Assembly: GCA_022511425.1 (NCBI GenBank)
Contig: JAFLRO010000015.1
Location: forward strand, 1 to 45,563
DNA: 45,563 nucleotides
Source: Acetatifactor sp.
Lineage (GTDB): Bacteria; Bacillota; Clostridia; Lachnospirales; Lachnospiraceae
Reading direction: 5' to 3'
In this document: one piece after another, positions 43,749-45,563 of the stretch
Position numbering within the stretch: the stretch's first letter is position 1
Layout of the letters: each line of letters opens with the position of its first letter
The notes under the pieces: generated by a model
What the model was told of the DNA's origin: nothing
What the model saw: the letters and a program-made list of their open reading frames with translations, nothing else
Databases searched by the model: none
Translations under genes and position numbers: made by a program

Positions 43749-43786
43749 AAAAAAACAAATGGATTTCCACATCCATTTGTTTTTTT
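43749..43786. terminator. Strong terminator between the GT2 gene and galK
   Basis: A perfect 16-bp stem (AAAAAAACAAATGGAT with its complement) around a 6-base loop has runs of seven A and seven T at its ends. It acts on the minus-strand glycosyltransferase transcript. Confidence 0.92.
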
Positions 43787-43839
43787 AAACAGTCAAAATG
43801 TTATATTACAATGCAGTTAGGATCTGTCCCTCTGTTTTT

Positions 43840-45563
43840 TTAGTCCTCACGACAAAGTTCCTCCAACTCGAGCAACTCCGGATCATTGGGAACCAACGAT
43901 TTCAACTGCTGCAAAATACCCTGCGCAGTCTTCTTTTCCCCCTGCGCTATAAAACGCCGTAACTGCTGCTTCACCTGACGCGCCAACACCTGCATCTCCT
44001 GAGCTGCACTGTCCGCTTCGCTGTCCTGTTTCAGCTGTTGCTCCCTCCACTCTGCATAATGCTTCGCATAATTCTGCAGACCTTTATTCAGAGGGCCAAA
44101 GAGTCCAATACACTTTGTCATCTCCTCACGAAACGCTGCGATATCTCCCGCTTCGTCAGCCTGGAGTACGCGCCGCAGCACCACGGCTGCACGACAGGAC
44201 GCGGGCAGCATCTCCATCTCGCCCTCAAAAGCTTCCGGCAGGAAAAATCTCCGGTAAAACGCCAGACATTTGGCGGAAAAGATCTTCATCCGACCCTTGA
44301 TGTTCTCATAGCCAAACTCACCTGCTGTGATCACGGCTTCCACTTCCGATACCTTCATATCAAGATAATCGTAGCGTATCTCGCCTGCTTTACAATGTCT
44401 GTCCAAAAAGGCCTTTCTGGGCCGCACTTTATTCATAGGAGACTTCTGGCAGAAAGAGTCAACCCCTTGTTTCCACTGGTCGAAGGGAATCCCTGCTAAA
44501 ATCTCGTCCAGATCTATTTGAAAATCTTCTGCAATCTGAAAAATCCGATCCTCCAGCTCAAGGCAGTCCACCACCTTCTTAAACAGCTTGCTGTATGCCT
44601 CAATGAGCTCGTCCCTCTTCTGCTCCGCTGCTGTAGAGATCACTTTCAAATACCAGATATAGTAATTCTGAGCCTGTGCCTGTCCGAAAAGTTTCGCCAA
44701 GGGGTAGAGCACATCGTCACCCTTTTCCTCAACTGCTTTCTGGATGGCTTCAACGGTCAGTTGCTGCACTCTCTCGTCCTCAATCAACTTTTTGGCAATG
44801 GGTACAAATTCCTCTTCATAGGGCACTACTGCCAGCGTATTCACCGCATCGGGAATGAGTCTCGTATAAACAGTAAAGTTGCTCTCCTCCCAACCGAGTA
44901 TCCAGAAATACTCCTTCAGAGCTTCGGTATCTCCCTGACAAAGCCTGCTGCACATATACATGGAAAACACATTGTTCCTGTTACCCTGATAAAAGATATT
45001 TTGAATAAAGACAGGACTGTAAGGCACCTTCTTAAACTCCCCGCCCTCCGCTTTATATACCTTGATAAATTCCAGACAGCATTTATCACAGGTCGCATAA
45101 TCTTTTTTCTTGTAATAGATTTCCGAGCCAACGCCGCACAGTCCGGCTCTTCCATACTGATCATTCCGCTTATCCCACGCCGCAGTCTCAAAAAACTCCT
45201 CCGCTTCTTCAAATTTTCCAAGATTAAGCAGCGCCAGCAATTTTCCCATGTAAAATGTCTGCCGGTAAGAATTATGGTATTCGTCATTTTTTTTCAGCAT
45301 CGGAATCGTTTCGTCGCATATTTCCAACATTGGCTTATAGTCAGGAACTCCTATATATTCCTGCGCAATATGAGCCCGGATACGCAAGTTCTCAGGTTCT
45401 TCTTCCAAAGCCTCTTTCAAAAGATCCAGATTCCTCTGTTCATGCCTTCTTTTTTCCTCAGGAGACGTATAGGCATAACCGTAGTGATCCACCCAGGAGT
45501 TAATAAGTTTATATCCCCCTTGAGCCGGAGCCAGATACTCATGAATCTTATCCTGAAAATGTG
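43840..45563 (-). CDS. Family 2 glycosyltransferase with helical-repeat tail (N-terminus outside window)
   Basis: The frame is open to the window edge, so the gene continues beyond 45563; an apparent GTG start at 45492 is only the first start-like codon. The first residues here (HFQDKIHEYLAPA, then WVDHYGYAYTSPEEKRRHEQRNLDLLKEAL) match the C-terminal end of GT2-type transferases. RIHE-like and HYGY elements are followed by a TPR-like tail of the kind seen in SunS-like proteins. About 570 residues are visible, mostly a helical superhelix (~30-560). The catalytic GT-A domain with its DxD would lie upstream, outside the window. Its target is unknown. Confidence 0.75.
   Translation of the reverse strand, partial: HFQDKIHEYLAPAQGGYKLINSWVDHYGYAYTSPEEKRRHEQRNLDLLKEALEEEPENLRIRAHIAQEYIGVPDYKPMLEICDETIPMLKKNDEYHNSYRQTFYMGKLLALLNLGKFEEAEEFFETAAWDKRNDQYGRAGLCGVGSEIYYKKKDYATCDKCCLEFIKVYKAEGGEFKKVPYSPVFIQNIFYQGNRNNVFSMYMCSRLCQGDTEALKEYFWILGWEESNFTVYTRLIPDAVNTLAVVPYEEEFVPIAKKLIEDERVQQLTVEAIQKAVEEKGDDVLYPLAKLFGQAQAQNYYIWYLKVISTAAEQKRDELIEAYSKLFKKVVDCLELEDRIFQIAEDFQIDLDEILAGIPFDQWKQGVDSFCQKSPMNKVRPRKAFLDRHCKAGEIRYDYLDMKVSEVEAVITAGEFGYENIKGRMKIFSAKCLAFYRRFFLPEAFEGEMEMLPASCRAAVVLRRVLQADEAGDIAAFREEMTKCIGLFGPLNKGLQNYAKHYAEWREQQLKQDSEADSAAQEMQVLARQVKQQLRRFIAQGEKKTAQGILQQLKSLVPNDPELLELEELCRED

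Noticed and set aside
43840..45492. A complete protein starting at GTG 45492.
   Set aside because: The frame is open to the window edge and the upstream residues continue a GT2-type end, so the start lies outside the window.

Overview
The window looks like a chromosomal segment of a Lachnospiraceae-type Clostridium (Bacillota). The grounds are strong AGGAGG-type ribosome binding sites, TTGACA/TATAAT promoters, hairpin-plus-T-run terminators, a T-box leader in front of proS, and Firmicutes families such as MecA, NiaR, YolD/Y-family polymerase and Firmicutes-type GalT. It is mostly core and housekeeping sequence with patches of gene decay. I see no prophage, intact insertion sequence, CRISPR array, rRNA or tRNA.

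Layout. 1-2200 (minus): proS (cut by the window edge) with a full proline T-box leader, a frameshifted Uma2 gene and a small membrane protein. 2500-5610: two convergent polytopic GT-C-like membrane proteins. 5680-7170: a gene graveyard with an Rpn-like C-terminal fragment, a possible second copy, and the start of an ABC ATPase joined to a lipoprotein signal. 7424-8686: a cyclophilin-like lipoprotein and a cytidylate-kinase-like protein. 8835-14902: an apparent operon of Y-family polymerase, YolD and a heterodimeric ABC exporter with one degenerate ATP site. 15021-16409: TrpB2, divergent from a membrane-anchored MerR regulator, a YbjQ protein and a CPBP protease. 18737-22554: MecA, a third GT-C-like protein and a HAM1-NUDIX fusion. 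23015-25525: a heparinase II/III-like protein and NiaR.

26399-29997 is a sulfur amino-acid neighbourhood. CysK is divergent from an Rrf2 regulator that has an IscR-like cysteine triad. Next comes a self-contained transcription unit (promoter, RBS, terminator) for a 37-residue peptide with 8 Cys and 3 Met in 13 residues. It is followed by a PatB/MalY C-S lyase whose promoter now also drives a decayed cystathionine gamma-synthase-like fragment. I rate the cysteine-rich peptide gene as the most promising undescribed element here.

30096-33825 is a signalling operon: an HPt protein, a DUF342/FapA protein carrying nine 26-residue repeats, and a REC-HD-GYP response regulator. 33996-38937 (minus) runs small membrane protein, VanW, AIR-synthase-like, Lrp, aminotransferase, trmL. 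39035-40607 holds a membrane-anchored protein and a metallophosphoesterase. 40643-40829 is a long, elaborate inverted-repeat element, one end of which recurs at 33955-33974. The window ends with galK-galT and the C-terminal part of a family 2 glycosyltransferase with a helical-repeat tail.

All family calls come from reading motifs in the translations. No database search was run.
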